NCBI RefSeq assembly: GCF_001191005.1
Contig: NZ_CP012201.1
Span: forward strand, 6,297,417-6,361,416
DNA from: Massilia sp. NR 4-1
GTDB taxonomy: Bacteria > Pseudomonadota > Gammaproteobacteria > Burkholderiales > Burkholderiaceae_D
Reading direction: 5' to 3'
DNA: 64,000 nucleotides
Positions within the stretch are counted from its first letter, which is position 1. Every line of letters begins with the position of its first letter. Under the pieces are notes generated by a model. It did no database searches. It saw nothing but the letters and a program-made list of their open reading frames with translations, and had not been told where the DNA came from. A program made the translations under genes and the position numbers. Positions 54,725 through 62,296 of the stretch are shown piece after piece.

Positions 54725-54740
54725 TGGATTTCGTAATTCG

Positions 54741-55028
54741 ATGAACGCGACCAACGATACCTTCAAGGCCATGGCCGATCCGGCGCGGCGCGAGATTTTG
54801 CGCCTGCTGCGCCAGGGCGAAATGACGGCCGGCGAGCTGGCCGCGCATTTCGATACCAGCCGTCCCACGATGTCGCACCATTTCGCGGTGCTGGCCGACG
54901 CCGACCTGATTTCGCGCCGGCGCGACGGCCAGACCATCTGGTATTCGCTGAACACCACGGTCCTGCAGGACATGCTGGCCTGGATGATGGAATTGACTGT
55001 GACCGAACCGAAAGGGAAGAAGGCATGA
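54741..55028 (+). CDS. ArsR/SdpR-like transcriptional repressor
   Basis: This 95-residue winged-helix protein has the ArsR-family core KAMADPARREILRLLRQGE, the recognition helix region MTAGELAAHFDTSRPTMSHH and the wing LISRRRDGQTIWYSLN. It lacks the metal-binding ELCVC motif of metal-sensing ArsR proteins. It overlaps an SdpI-like gene by 4 bases, the arrangement of sdpR-sdpI in Bacillus subtilis, where the repressor controls its own immunity operon. Confidence 0.88.
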   Translation: MNATNDTFKAMADPARREILRLLRQGEMTAGELAAHFDTSRPTMSHHFAVLADADLISRRRDGQTIWYSLNTTVLQDMLAWMMELTVTEPKGKKA

Positions 55029-55675
55029 GCAAGCGCTATCTGGCAATTTGCTGTCTGTTGATCCTGGTATCCGCCGCCATCACGGCTTATTGCTACCCGC
55101 AGCTGCCGGAGATCATTCCCCATCACTGGGGACCGGACGGCAAGGCCAATGGCTTCGGGCCGCGCTGGCAGGTATGGCTGCTGGGGCCAGGCTTGATGGC
55201 CTTGCTGCTGGCGCTGGGCCTGGCCTTGCCGGTCCTGTCGCCGCGCAAATACGAGATGAAACCTTTCCAGGGTACGGCCGATTTCGTCGTCACCGCCATC
55301 GTCGGCGCGATGGGCTATTTTCAGGCGGTGATGCTGCTGCAGGTGCGCGGCGTGGAGTTCGATATCGGGCGCGCCATTATGCCGGGCATGTTCCTGCCGC
55401 TGATCCTGATCGGCAACCCGCTGGGCAAGGTCAAGCGCAATTTCTATCTGGGCATCCGCACGCCCTGGACCTTGGCCGACGAGCGCGTATGGCATGCCAC
55501 GCACCGCTTCTCGGCCCGCTTCATGGTGGCGACCGGCGTGCTTGGCCTGCTGGCGGCCTTGCTGAACGCGCCGCTGCCCCTGCAAGTGCTGCTGCTGGGC
55601 GCATGGGCGGTGGTGCCGATCGCTTACTCCTTCATCTTCTACAAGCGCCTGAAGCAGGCCGGCGCGCTGAAATAA
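55025..55675 (+). CDS. SdpI-family (DUF1648) membrane protein
   Basis: The 216-residue protein has six hydrophobic segments. The N-terminal DUF1648 part carries LPEIIPHHWGPDGKANGFG and the C-terminal SdpI part KVKRNFYLGIRTPWTLADE, both typical of the family whose founding member gives immunity to the SDP peptide toxin. No toxin gene (sdpC-like) is seen nearby. In Proteobacteria such pairs with an ArsR-type repressor are common, and their function is mostly unknown. Confidence 0.87.
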   Translation: MSKRYLAICCLLILVSAAITAYCYPQLPEIIPHHWGPDGKANGFGPRWQVWLLGPGLMALLLALGLALPVLSPRKYEMKPFQGTADFVVTAIVGAMGYFQAVMLLQVRGVEFDIGRAIMPGMFLPLILIGNPLGKVKRNFYLGIRTPWTLADERVWHATHRFSARFMVATGVLGLLAALLNAPLPLQVLLLGAWAVVPIAYSFIFYKRLKQAGALK

Positions 55676-55676
55676 A

Positions 55677-55705
55677 AAACGCGCTGCTGGGATGGCGGCG
55701 CGTTT
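55677..55705. terminator. Terminator between sdpI-like gene and uvrB
   Basis: An 8-bp stem (55677-55684 with 55698-55705) with a 13-base loop between two convergent genes, A-run before and short T-run inside the right arm. Moderate strength. Confidence 0.65.
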
Positions 55706-55720
55706 CGGAGCAAGGCGAGC

Positions 55721-57790
55721 TTATATTACATCGGCGCCCGGCGCGCCGAAGAGCTGCTCCTTCAGATGGTGCAGCTGGTCGCGCACCTGGGCCGCTTTTT
55801 CGAACTCCAGATTCTTGGCGTGATCGATCATCTGCTTCTCCAGGCGCTTGATCTCCTTGCTGATCTGCTTCTCGCTCATGGCTTCGTACTTGGCCGTTTC
55901 CTGGGCCACGCCGAGTTCCTCGCGCGCCGCGCTCGGGCTGTAGACGCCATCGATCATGTCCTTGATCACCTTGTGCACGCCGCGCGGCACAATGCCGTTC
56001 GCTTCATTGAAGGCGATCTGCTTGGCGCGGCGGCGTTCCGTCTCGCCGATGGCGCGCTCCATCGAGTCGGTCATATTGTCGGCGTAGAGCAGGGCCACGC
56101 CGTTCAGGTTACGCGCCGCGCGGCCGATGGTCTGGATCAGCGAGCGCTCGGAACGCAGGAAGCCTTCCTTGTCCGCATCCAGGATCGCCACCAGCGACAC
56201 TTCCGGCAAGTCCAGGCCTTCGCGCAGCAGGTTGATCCCGACCAGCACGTCGAAAGTGCCGATGCGCAGGTCGCGCAGAATCTCCACGCGCTCCACGGTT
56301 TCGATATCGCTGTGCAGATAGCGCACCTTGATGCCGTGGTCGCCCAGGTACTCGGTCAATTGCTCGGCCATGCGCTTGGTGAGCGTCGTCACCAGCACGC
56401 GCTCGTTCTTGGCGACCCGGTCCTGGATCTCGGACATCAGATCATCCACCTGGGTGCGCGCCGGACGCACGATCACCTGCGGGTCGACCAGGCCGGTCGG
56501 CCGCACCACCTGCTCGACCACCTGGTCGGCGTGCTTCTTCTCGTAGTCGGCCGGCGTGGCGGAGACGAACACGGTCTGGCGCATCTTGCCCTCGAACTCT
56601 TCGAACTTGAGCGGGCGGTTGTCCAGCGCCGAAGGCAGGCGGAAGCCGTAGTCGACCAGATTGGTCTTGCGCGAGCGGTCGCCGTTGTACATGGCGCTCA
56701 ACTGGCCGACCAGCACATGCGACTCGTCGAGGAACATCAGCGCATCCTTCGGCAGGTAGTCGATCAGCGTCGGCGGCGGCTCGCCGGGCAGGGCGCCCGA
56801 CAGGTGGCGCGAATAGTTCTCGATGCCCTTGGTGAAGCCGATCTCCGACATCATCTCCAGGTCGAAGCGGGTGCGCTGCTCCAGGCGCTGTTCCTCGATC
56901 AGCTTGTTCTCCTTGCGGAAGAAATCCAGGCGCTCGCGCAGCTCGGCCTTGATGGTCTCGATGGCGCGCAGCACGGTGGAGCGCGGCGTCACGTAATGCG
57001 AGCCGGGATAGACGGTGAAGCGCGGGATCTTCTGGCGCACGCGGCCCGTCAGCGGATCGAACAGCTGGATCGATTCCAGCTCGTCGTCGAACATTTCCAG
57101 GCGCACCGCCAGCTCGGCGTGTTCGGCCGGGAAGATGTCGATGGTGTCGCCGCGCACGCGGAAGGTGCCGCGGCCGAAGTCCACCTCATTGCGCGTGTAC
57201 TGCATCTGGATCAGGCGCGCGATCACGTCGCGCTGGCTGACCTTGTCCTTGGCGCGCAAGGTCAGGATCATCTGGTGGTATTCGTTGGGATTGCCGATAC
57301 CGTAAATCGCCGACACCGTGGCCACAATGACCACATCGCGCCGCTCCATCAGCGACTTGGTGCAGGACAGGCGCATCTGCTCGATATGCTCGTTGATCGA
57401 GGAATCCTTCTCGATGAACAGGTCGCGCTGCGGCACGTAAGCTTCCGGCTGGTAGTAGTCGTAGTAGGACACGAAATACTCGACCGCATTCTCCGGGAAG
57501 AACTCGCGGAATTCGCTGTAGAGCTGCGCCGCCAGCGTCTTGTTGGGGGCGAACACGATGGCCGGCCGGCCCATGCGCGCGATGACGTTGGCCATCGTAT
57601 AAGTCTTGCCGGAGCCGGTCACGCCGAGCAGGGTCTGGTACGACAAACCGTCGCTGATGCCCTCGCACAGGCCTTCGATGGCGGTCGGCTGGTCGCCGGC
57701 GGGAGGGAAGGGCTGGTGCAGCTTGAAGGGCGAATCTGGGAAAGTAATCACTGTCGGCTCTACAACGCCGGGAGTAGCTGGATCAGCCAT
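55721..57790 (-). CDS. uvrB: Excinuclease ABC subunit B
   Basis: UvrB is the damage-verifying helicase-like subunit of nucleotide excision repair. The 689-residue protein has Walker A GVTGSGKTYTMAN, the beta-hairpin region SYYDYYQPEAYVPQRDLFIE, the DEAD-like LMFLDESHVLVGQ, helicase motifs including GINLLREGLDLPEVSLVAIL and IQTIGRAARN, and the C-terminal UVR motif that binds UvrC (NLEFEKAAQVRDQLHHLKEQ). No SOS box was recognised in its upstream region. Confidence 0.97.
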   Translation of the reverse strand: MADPATPGVVEPTVITFPDSPFKLHQPFPPAGDQPTAIEGLCEGISDGLSYQTLLGVTGSGKTYTMANVIARMGRPAIVFAPNKTLAAQLYSEFREFFPENAVEYFVSYYDYYQPEAYVPQRDLFIEKDSSINEHIEQMRLSCTKSLMERRDVVIVATVSAIYGIGNPNEYHQMILTLRAKDKVSQRDVIARLIQMQYTRNEVDFGRGTFRVRGDTIDIFPAEHAELAVRLEMFDDELESIQLFDPLTGRVRQKIPRFTVYPGSHYVTPRSTVLRAIETIKAELRERLDFFRKENKLIEEQRLEQRTRFDLEMMSEIGFTKGIENYSRHLSGALPGEPPPTLIDYLPKDALMFLDESHVLVGQLSAMYNGDRSRKTNLVDYGFRLPSALDNRPLKFEEFEGKMRQTVFVSATPADYEKKHADQVVEQVVRPTGLVDPQVIVRPARTQVDDLMSEIQDRVAKNERVLVTTLTKRMAEQLTEYLGDHGIKVRYLHSDIETVERVEILRDLRIGTFDVLVGINLLREGLDLPEVSLVAILDADKEGFLRSERSLIQTIGRAARNLNGVALLYADNMTDSMERAIGETERRRAKQIAFNEANGIVPRGVHKVIKDMIDGVYSPSAAREELGVAQETAKYEAMSEKQISKEIKRLEKQMIDHAKNLEFEKAAQVRDQLHHLKEQLFGAPGADVI

Positions 57791-57804
57791 TTAGTCGGGA
57801 CCTT

Positions 57805-57813
57805 TGATAGAAT
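57805..57813 (+). promoter_or_regulatory. Extended -10 of the aminotransferase gene
   Basis: TGATAGAAT (57805-57813) is a near-consensus extended -10 in the 109-base divergent region. It lies downstream of an in-frame ATG at 57804, which supports the later ATG at 57900 as the real start of the aminotransferase. Confidence 0.45.
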
Positions 57814-57899
57814 ATTGGATTGCCGGACGCCCTGACCGGATTTTCTTCGGGCGATGGCAAAATTTCTGCGAACCGCTTCCAATCGAATCCAATCTTATC

Positions 57900-59102
57900 A
57901 TGACGAACCCTTCCGTTTTCAGTGCCATCGAAATGGCTCCGCGCGACCCGATTCTGGGGATCACCGAAGCCTTCAACGCAGACACCAACCCAGCCAAAAT
58001 CAACCTGGGCGTCGGTGTCTATTATGACGACAACGGCAAAGTGCCGCTGCTGGCATGCGTGCAGAAAGCGGAACACCTCCTGATTGAACAGCCCACGCCG
58101 CGCACCTACCTGCCGATCGAAGGCTTGGCCGCGTACGACAAGGCTGTGCAGGAGCTGGTATTTGGGGCCGACAGCGCCGTAGTTCAAGAGCGCCGCGCCG
58201 TCACTGTGCAGGCCATCGGCGGCACCGGCGCGCTGAAGCTGGGCGCCGACTTCCTGCAGCGTTTCTCGCCCGATTCCGAAGTGTTCATCAGCGACCCAAG
58301 CTGGGAAAACCACCGCGCGCTGTTCGAGAGCGCCGGCTTCAAGGTCAACAACTACGCTTATTACGACGCGGCCACCCACGGCGTGAACTTCGCCGCCATG
58401 CTGGCCGCGCTGAAAGCCATGCCGCGCGGCGCCGTTGTCGTGCTGCACGCCTGCTGCCACAACCCGACCGGCGCTGACCTCAGCCAGTCGCAGTGGGATG
58501 AAGTGATCGCCGCCGTTGTGGCGGGCGGTCTGATTCCATTCCTGGACATGGCCTACCAGGGCTTTGGCGCCGGCATCGCCGAAGACGGCGCCGTGGTGCG
58601 CCGCTTCGCCGCCACCGGCGTGCCGCTGCTGGTGTCGAACTCCTTCTCCAAATCGTTCTCGCTGTACGGCGAGCGCGTGGGCGCCCTGAGCGTGGTCGCT
58701 GCCAGCGCCGAAGAGGCTGCGCGCCTGCTGTCGCAGCTCAAGCGCGTGGTGCGCACCAACTATTCCAACCCGCCGGTCCATGGCGGCAAGGTGGTGGCGA
58801 CCGTGCTGTCCACCCCAGAGCTGCGCCAGATGTGGGAAGACGAGCTGGCCGGCATGCGCGTGCGCATCAAGGAAATGCGCGAGGCATTTGTGAAAAAGCT
58901 CAAGGAGAAAGCCCCGGGCCACGACTTCGATTTCGTGCGCGAGCAGGTTGGCATGTTCTCCTACTCGGGCCTGACGAAAGAGCAAGTGGGCAAGCTGCGC
59001 GAACAGTCGATCTACGCCCTGGACACGGGCCGCATCTGCGTGGCCGCGCTGAACTCGCGCAATATCGACATCGTTGTTGACGCCATCGCCAAGGTGCTCT
59101 AA
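57900..59102 (+). CDS. tyrB: Aspartate/aromatic amino acid aminotransferase (class I)
   Basis: This 400-residue PLP enzyme transfers amino groups between aspartate or aromatic amino acids and 2-oxoglutarate. It has the N-terminal MAPRDPILGITEAFNADTNP, the arm INLGVGVYYDDNGKVP, the dicarboxylate-group motif HACCHNPTGADLSQSQW and the PLP lysine in SNSFSKSFSLYGERVGA, plus the C-terminal GRICVAALNSRNI. It belongs to the AspC/TyrB subgroup; which substrate is preferred cannot be told. The ATG at 57900 is chosen. Confidence 0.92.
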   Translation: MTNPSVFSAIEMAPRDPILGITEAFNADTNPAKINLGVGVYYDDNGKVPLLACVQKAEHLLIEQPTPRTYLPIEGLAAYDKAVQELVFGADSAVVQERRAVTVQAIGGTGALKLGADFLQRFSPDSEVFISDPSWENHRALFESAGFKVNNYAYYDAATHGVNFAAMLAALKAMPRGAVVVLHACCHNPTGADLSQSQWDEVIAAVVAGGLIPFLDMAYQGFGAGIAEDGAVVRRFAATGVPLLVSNSFSKSFSLYGERVGALSVVAASAEEAARLLSQLKRVVRTNYSNPPVHGGKVVATVLSTPELRQMWEDELAGMRVRIKEMREAFVKKLKEKAPGHDFDFVREQVGMFSYSGLTKEQVGKLREQSIYALDTGRICVAALNSRNIDIVVDAIAKVL

Positions 59103-59169
59103 AATCTTGGTTCTTCGCGCTGCAATAGCAACGCGAAAGGCAGCAAAATAATACTGGAAAGAAAGAGTC

Positions 59170-59198
59170 TTGCAAGACTTGGATTGAAAGTGTAAAAT
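59170..59198 (+). promoter_or_regulatory. Promoter of tRNA-Asn
   Basis: TTGCAA (-35, 59170-59175), a 17-base spacer and TAAAAT (-10, 59193-59198) precede the tRNA start at 59210, giving a very short leader. Confidence 0.7.
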
Positions 59199-59209
59199 GT
59201 TGCCTCTAA

Positions 59210-59285
59210 TCCCTGATAGCTCAGTCGGTAGAGCGACGGACTGTTAATCCGCAGGTCCCTGGTTCGAGTCCAGGTCGGGGAGCCA
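59210..59285 (+). tRNA. tRNA-Asn (GUU)
   Basis: A complete 76-nt cloverleaf: 7-bp acceptor stem (59210-59216 with 59275-59281, one T-G pair), D arm with AGTCGGTA loop, anticodon loop CTGTTAA with GTT at 59243-59245, five-base variable region, T arm CCTGG-TTCGAGT-CCAGG, discriminator G and encoded CCA. It decodes AAC/AAU. It has its own promoter and terminator. A 45-nt copy of its 3' part lies 1940 bases downstream. Confidence 0.97.
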
Positions 59286-59296
59286 GAATATAGAAG

Positions 59297-59325
59297 AGGC
59301 CCGTGAGAAATCACGGGCCTTTTTG
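59297..59325 (+). terminator. Terminator of tRNA-Asn
   Basis: A perfect 10-bp stem (59297-59306 with 59311-59320) with a GAAA tetraloop, followed by TTTTTGTTTTT. It begins 11 bases after the tRNA. Confidence 0.93.
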
Positions 59326-59338
59326 TTTTTCGCGAGAT

Positions 59339-59357
59339 ATATTGCGCTATACAATAT
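59339..59357. promoter_or_regulatory. Dyad upstream of the first lipoprotein gene
   Basis: ATATTG (59339-59344) and CAATAT (59352-59357) form a 6-bp dyad with a 7-base centre in the gap between the tRNA terminator and the lipoprotein gene. A TAAAAT box lies at 59400-59405. Possible control region; no known site recognised. Confidence 0.3.
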
Positions 59358-59435
59358 TTCTTTTTAGGCAACAAAAGGTCTGTGCGGCAAGATATCGAGT
59401 AAAATATGCAACTTGTTCCTTAAAATGAATTCCAA

Positions 59436-60017
59436 ATGAAACACATCTTCTGCATCGTGCTGGCTGCCTTGTTGTCAGCTTGCGGTTCACCTCAAGTTGC
59501 ACGAAAACTGGACCAGCACGGCATGTTTCCGACGACAACCCAGGTTTCGGCGGAAAATATCAAGGCTGCTAAACCTTTCAAGCAAAAATACAAGCAAATG
59601 GCTTATCTGATGGTTGATCCAGATCAGGATAGCGCCAATACAAAATTCATGGCGTCAATCTTAAAGGATAGCGGTGTATTTCAGACGACGGTCCAAATTC
59701 CAGATATGGAGAGAATGATTATTGAAAAGAAATTGACCGATAAGATCGACAATGCTGTCGGTATGCTCAACTTGAATAAGCTGCAGAAACATATGGGATT
59801 TTTCCTCGTTGTTCAGCCATTCATGGAATTCAAAGGTGGCTACAACCATACCGCTCATCTAAAAATTCAAGATCCCGAAACTGGTGAGACCGTTCTGCAT
59901 CTTGAGAGGAGTGCATTCAATTGGAATGGGTTGGATGATCCTCTGGTATATCCTCTGATGAATGCATTCATGCAATGGTCGCGTGGAGAGCAGATTTCCG
60001 TAACTCCTCAGAAGTAA
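59436..60017 (+). CDS. Lipoprotein of unknown function, paralogue of the next gene
   Basis: I recognise no named family. The 193-residue product has a lipoprotein signal (MKHIFCIVLAALLSACGS, acylated Cys at 16), so it is membrane-anchored in the periplasm. The body is a mixed alpha/beta sequence with KDSGVFQTTVQIPDMERMI, LNLNKLQKHMGFFLVVQPF and LKIQDPETGETVLHLERSAF, ending with DPLVYPLMNAFMQWSRG. The same pattern recurs in the next gene, so the two are paralogues. GC content is clearly lower than in the housekeeping genes around it. It is 29 bases from the second lipoprotein gene, so an operon. Confidence 0.75.
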   Translation: MKHIFCIVLAALLSACGSPQVARKLDQHGMFPTTTQVSAENIKAAKPFKQKYKQMAYLMVDPDQDSANTKFMASILKDSGVFQTTVQIPDMERMIIEKKLTDKIDNAVGMLNLNKLQKHMGFFLVVQPFMEFKGGYNHTAHLKIQDPETGETVLHLERSAFNWNGLDDPLVYPLMNAFMQWSRGEQISVTPQK

Positions 60018-60046
60018 ATACTTTATAACCTTTAAAGAGAAACAAT

Positions 60047-60607
60047 ATGTCTTGCAAGAAAATATTCTGCGCAATTGCAACCATGGTGATGCTTGCTGGT
60101 TGTGCCACCCGGATGAAAGTTGCAGAGGTAGATCCAACGACTGGTTTGCTAAAATCGGAGGTTGGTACTGTATCTACAGCTACTGTTGTCACTTCAAAAC
60201 AAATGTCATTGGCTCCGTTTAAGGGTATGGTATTCATTTCTGGCAGCCAGGCCAGCATCGATCAGATGAGAAAGATCGGCTACTTTGACGAGGTTATGGA
60301 TCTGGATGATTTGCAGAAACTTATCATTTCGAATAATTTGCAGGATAAAGTGCCAAGTTTGAATGATAAAATTGGCCTGAATAAACTATATCGTGCATAC
60401 AAACCTTTTCTTTGGGTTTATTTTAAACGTATAACGAAGGAAAATAAGCCCTATATGCAACTTGTTGCAACTAACCCTGATACGTTGGAAGATGTGTTTG
60501 TCAGTGAAGTTTACCTGGACTTCGTCTGGTCTGGAGTGAATGATCAAAATTCCCGCTATCCGTTGTTTAATGCACTTATTAGTTGGATTAACCAAAATAA
60601 GGCTTGA
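60047..60607 (+). CDS. Second lipoprotein of the pair, unknown function
   Basis: The 186-residue product has a lipobox (MVMLAGCATR, Cys at 19) and a body aligned with the preceding protein: GYFDEVMDLDDLQKLIISNN, KIGLNKLYRAYKPFLWVYF, ATNPDTLEDVFVSEVYLDF, and NSRYPLFNALISWINQ near the end. Shared features are the aromatic strand before an (M/L)xxLQK-type helix, the D-P-(E/D)-T turn and the final YPL-x-NA-x-x-x-W. AAAGAGA precedes the ATG. The region is strongly AT-rich; bases 60361-60420 have 19 G or C out of 60. Probable horizontal origin. Confidence 0.75.
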   Translation: MSCKKIFCAIATMVMLAGCATRMKVAEVDPTTGLLKSEVGTVSTATVVTSKQMSLAPFKGMVFISGSQASIDQMRKIGYFDEVMDLDDLQKLIISNNLQDKVPSLNDKIGLNKLYRAYKPFLWVYFKRITKENKPYMQLVATNPDTLEDVFVSEVYLDFVWSGVNDQNSRYPLFNALISWINQNKA

Positions 60608-60708
60608 AAAGATAAAATCTAAATGTCCGTGGCCTGGGTTGGGAAAATGGAAGTATCAGTAAGGCTCGGAGTAAATGTTGAGCTTTCCAAACGGCCCTAT
60701 GAGAAATT

Positions 60709-60972
60709 ATGGAGCCGTTTTCTTCAGTACCGTTCCCTTACGATGTACATGCAATTTGTTATTCCGATGACGCCCCGGCTTTGGCGCACGCGCTACACAA
60801 GCGGTTTAGTGATCGGCGTGTGAATTCTGTCAATTATCGGAAAGAATTCTTTAGGGTTCAACTGGAAGATATACAGGCTACGTTGGAAGAGATTGTGAAC
60901 GATAATGTGGAATTTACAATGACCGCTAAGGCCGAAAATTATTTCCAGTCGAAGCGGCTTCTGACCGCCTAA
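60709..60972 (+). pseudogene. C-terminal remnant of a T5orf172/DUF4041-type phage protein
   Basis: The 87-residue frame reads FSSVPFPYDVHAICYSDDAP, ALAHALHKRFSDRRVN, YRKEFFRVQLEDIQATLEEI and VEFTMTAKAENYF. This is the C-terminal part of the T5orf172/Mug113 GIY-YIG-like domain found at the end of DUF4041 and similar phage or plasmid proteins. The N-terminal part (the YKIGMT-type strand and everything before) cannot be found in any frame upstream, so the gene is truncated. It marks the region as former mobile DNA. Confidence 0.65.
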
Positions 60973-61180
60973 GACTATCGAGCAAAACTGGATCGCCGTC
61001 GGCTCCAGTTCGGCATTCGGCAACCGCAGGCCCTTGATCAGCATCAATTTTTGACAGGAATGCCACGGCAGCATGTATACTGCTTCGGCTTAAGGTTGGC
61101 TTTCAAGGGCGCCACAGCAGCGGTCACGAAAGCCGCTACGTTTCTTCGACTTGGTGCCCATAGATTGCAGGATCGTCGTT

Positions 61181-61225
61181 CTGTTAGTCCGCAGGTCCTT
61201 GGTTCGAGTCCAAGTCGGGGAGACA
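61181..61225 (+). repeat. Displaced 3' fragment of tRNA-Asn, candidate attachment site
   Basis: This 45-nt segment matches tRNA-Asn 59241-59285, from the anticodon loop to the 3' end, with four differences: 61187 (A to G), 61199 (C to T), 61213 (G to A) and 61223 (C to A, so CCA reads ACA). The changes at 61199 and 61213 correspond to paired T-stem positions 59259 and 59273, so base pairing is kept. The 5' half of a tRNA is absent. Intact tRNA on one side and displaced 3' piece on the other is the pattern of integrase-mediated insertion. Confidence 0.75.
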
Positions 61226-61233
61226 GGTAAGGT

Positions 61234-61264
61234 AAAAGCCCAGCCTTCAGCGGTTGGGCTTTTT
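61234..61264 (+). terminator. Terminator after the tRNA-Asn fragment
   Basis: A 12-bp stem with one G-T pair (61234-61245 with 61252-61263), a 6-base loop and TTTT at the end. Its position 9 bases after the fragment mirrors the terminator of the intact tRNA, which suggests that this was the original tRNA terminator. Confidence 0.85.
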
Positions 61265-61311
61265 GTATTCAAGCTCCGACAGCGGGGTGGTTTACTTATT
61301 CATATTGAGCG

Positions 61312-61563
61312 ATGCACATGGAAAGCAACGATCAGCGTTACCTGGTTCAGCAGAACAAAATCGGCGACAGCAGCAAGCCGCCTGTCTTCGCCAGGGTGAT
61401 GCGCAGCAAAGAGGGCGTGTTTGAAGGCGTGTCCTTCATCAAAAACAAGGAAAAAGCGACGGTGATGACGATCGCGCAGGCGGAGGAAGCCATTGCCTGG
61501 GCTGCGAAGAAGAAGGCCGCAGCGCAGGAATACGCGACCAAAATCATCTGCGTCGGCCAATAA
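61312..61563 (+). CDS. Hypothetical small protein
   Basis: I do not recognise a family. The 83-residue product (77 if the second ATG at 61318 is used) has a basic N-terminal half with a possible beta part (RYLVQQNKIGDSSKPPVFAR, GVFEGVSFIKNKEKATVMT) and an Ala/Lys-rich helix (AEEAIAWAAKKKAAAQEY). No signal peptide or membrane helix. Codon use is like the host genes. It lies just outside the tRNA-Asn fragment and may be chromosomal. Confidence 0.55.
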   Translation: MHMESNDQRYLVQQNKIGDSSKPPVFARVMRSKEGVFEGVSFIKNKEKATVMTIAQAEEAIAWAAKKKAAAQEYATKIICVGQ

Positions 61564-61722
61564 GGCGGCAGAAAACCGGCAGGCATGCGCGGTGCCGAAA
61601 GTCATGCCATCGAACCATGCCTAGTGGCACATGCGCCACCGCTTCCGCCTCCCTAGAATTGATGCACTGGTCTGGCCCCCAAAGGCCGCTGGGATCAGCG
61701 TTCAAATTTCTAAGGAGTTTTA

Positions 61723-62292
61723 ATGTCCAGGCAATTGCACCTTTCTCTTCTGGCTGCGGCCGCGCTGTTTTCTTCGGCGGCGCTGGCGGAGGATCTGTAT
61801 GTGGGCGCTTCCGTAGCCAACGGCGGCAAACTGACGTTTGGCAACCCGATCACTGGCAAGTCCGCCAAGGTCGATGGGAAAGCCGAATACAAGGTATATG
61901 GCGGTTACGTCTTGAGTGAGTTGCTGGCGGTGGAGGCAGGTTATGCCCAGAGCGGGGCCGTGCGTTTCGACAAGGCCAGCATTGATTTGCCAAGCGATGT
62001 CAGCTTCAAAATGAATCACTTCTATCTCGCGGGCCGCTTGAGTCATCAGTTCAATGATGAGTGGTCGGTGTTCGGCAAGGCTGGCGTGGCGCGCAGCCGC
62101 TTCAAGGCGAGTGGCGGTGGCGAGTCGGATAGCATCTCCTCCACCAAGCCTTTGCTGGGCGTGGGCATGGCCTATAACTTCACCAAGAACGCTGCGGCAA
62201 TCGTGGAATATGAGCATATCGGCGCCACGCGCAAGAATGGCGTCAACATCAAGCAGGGCCGCCTGCAGCTGGGTGTGAGATTCGGTTTTTAA
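61723..62292 (+). CDS. Outer-membrane beta-barrel protein, porin-like
   Basis: The 189-residue product has a signal peptide (LHLSLLAAAALFSSAALA) and alternating hydrophobic strands typical of an eight-stranded OmpA/OmpX-like barrel: DLYVGASVANGGKLTFG, YKVYGGYVLSELLAVEAGYA, HFYLAGRLSHQFNDEWSVFG, and a last strand RLQLGVRFGF ending in Phe, the C-terminal signal for BAM insertion. AAGGAG lies 8 bases before the ATG. The gene ends 4 bases from the convergent MipA gene. Confidence 0.85.
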   Translation: MSRQLHLSLLAAAALFSSAALAEDLYVGASVANGGKLTFGNPITGKSAKVDGKAEYKVYGGYVLSELLAVEAGYAQSGAVRFDKASIDLPSDVSFKMNHFYLAGRLSHQFNDEWSVFGKAGVARSRFKASGGGESDSISSTKPLLGVGMAYNFTKNAAAIVEYEHIGATRKNGVNIKQGRLQLGVRFGF

Positions 62293-62296
62293 GCGT

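Larger units (their letters stand above)
60973..61311. other. Intergenic region at the right edge of the tRNA-Asn island
   Basis: No gene is recognised in these 339 bases. The left part (60973-61180) has GC content rising back toward the chromosomal level and contains only short frames without family resemblance. The right part holds the tRNA-Asn 3' fragment (61181-61225) and its terminator (61234-61264). Confidence 0.6.

Noticed and set aside
55766..57835. A 689-codon plus-strand frame opposite uvrB
   Set aside because: UvrB on the minus strand is complete and conserved; the opposite frame is His/Leu/Arg/Val-rich shadow sequence.
60623..60823. A 66-codon frame upstream of the T5orf172 remnant as its N-terminal part
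   Set aside because: It is in another frame, overlaps the remnant, and shows no part of the expected N-terminal motif that could be joined with confidence.
60793..61074. A 93-codon minus-strand frame in the tRNA-Asn island
   Set aside because: No recognisable motif, no binding site, and it overlaps the T5orf172 remnant on the other strand.
61181..61225. A second functional tRNA-Asn
   Set aside because: Only the 3' part from the anticodon loop is present. There is no acceptor 5' strand or D arm upstream and CCA reads ACA, so it is a fragment.
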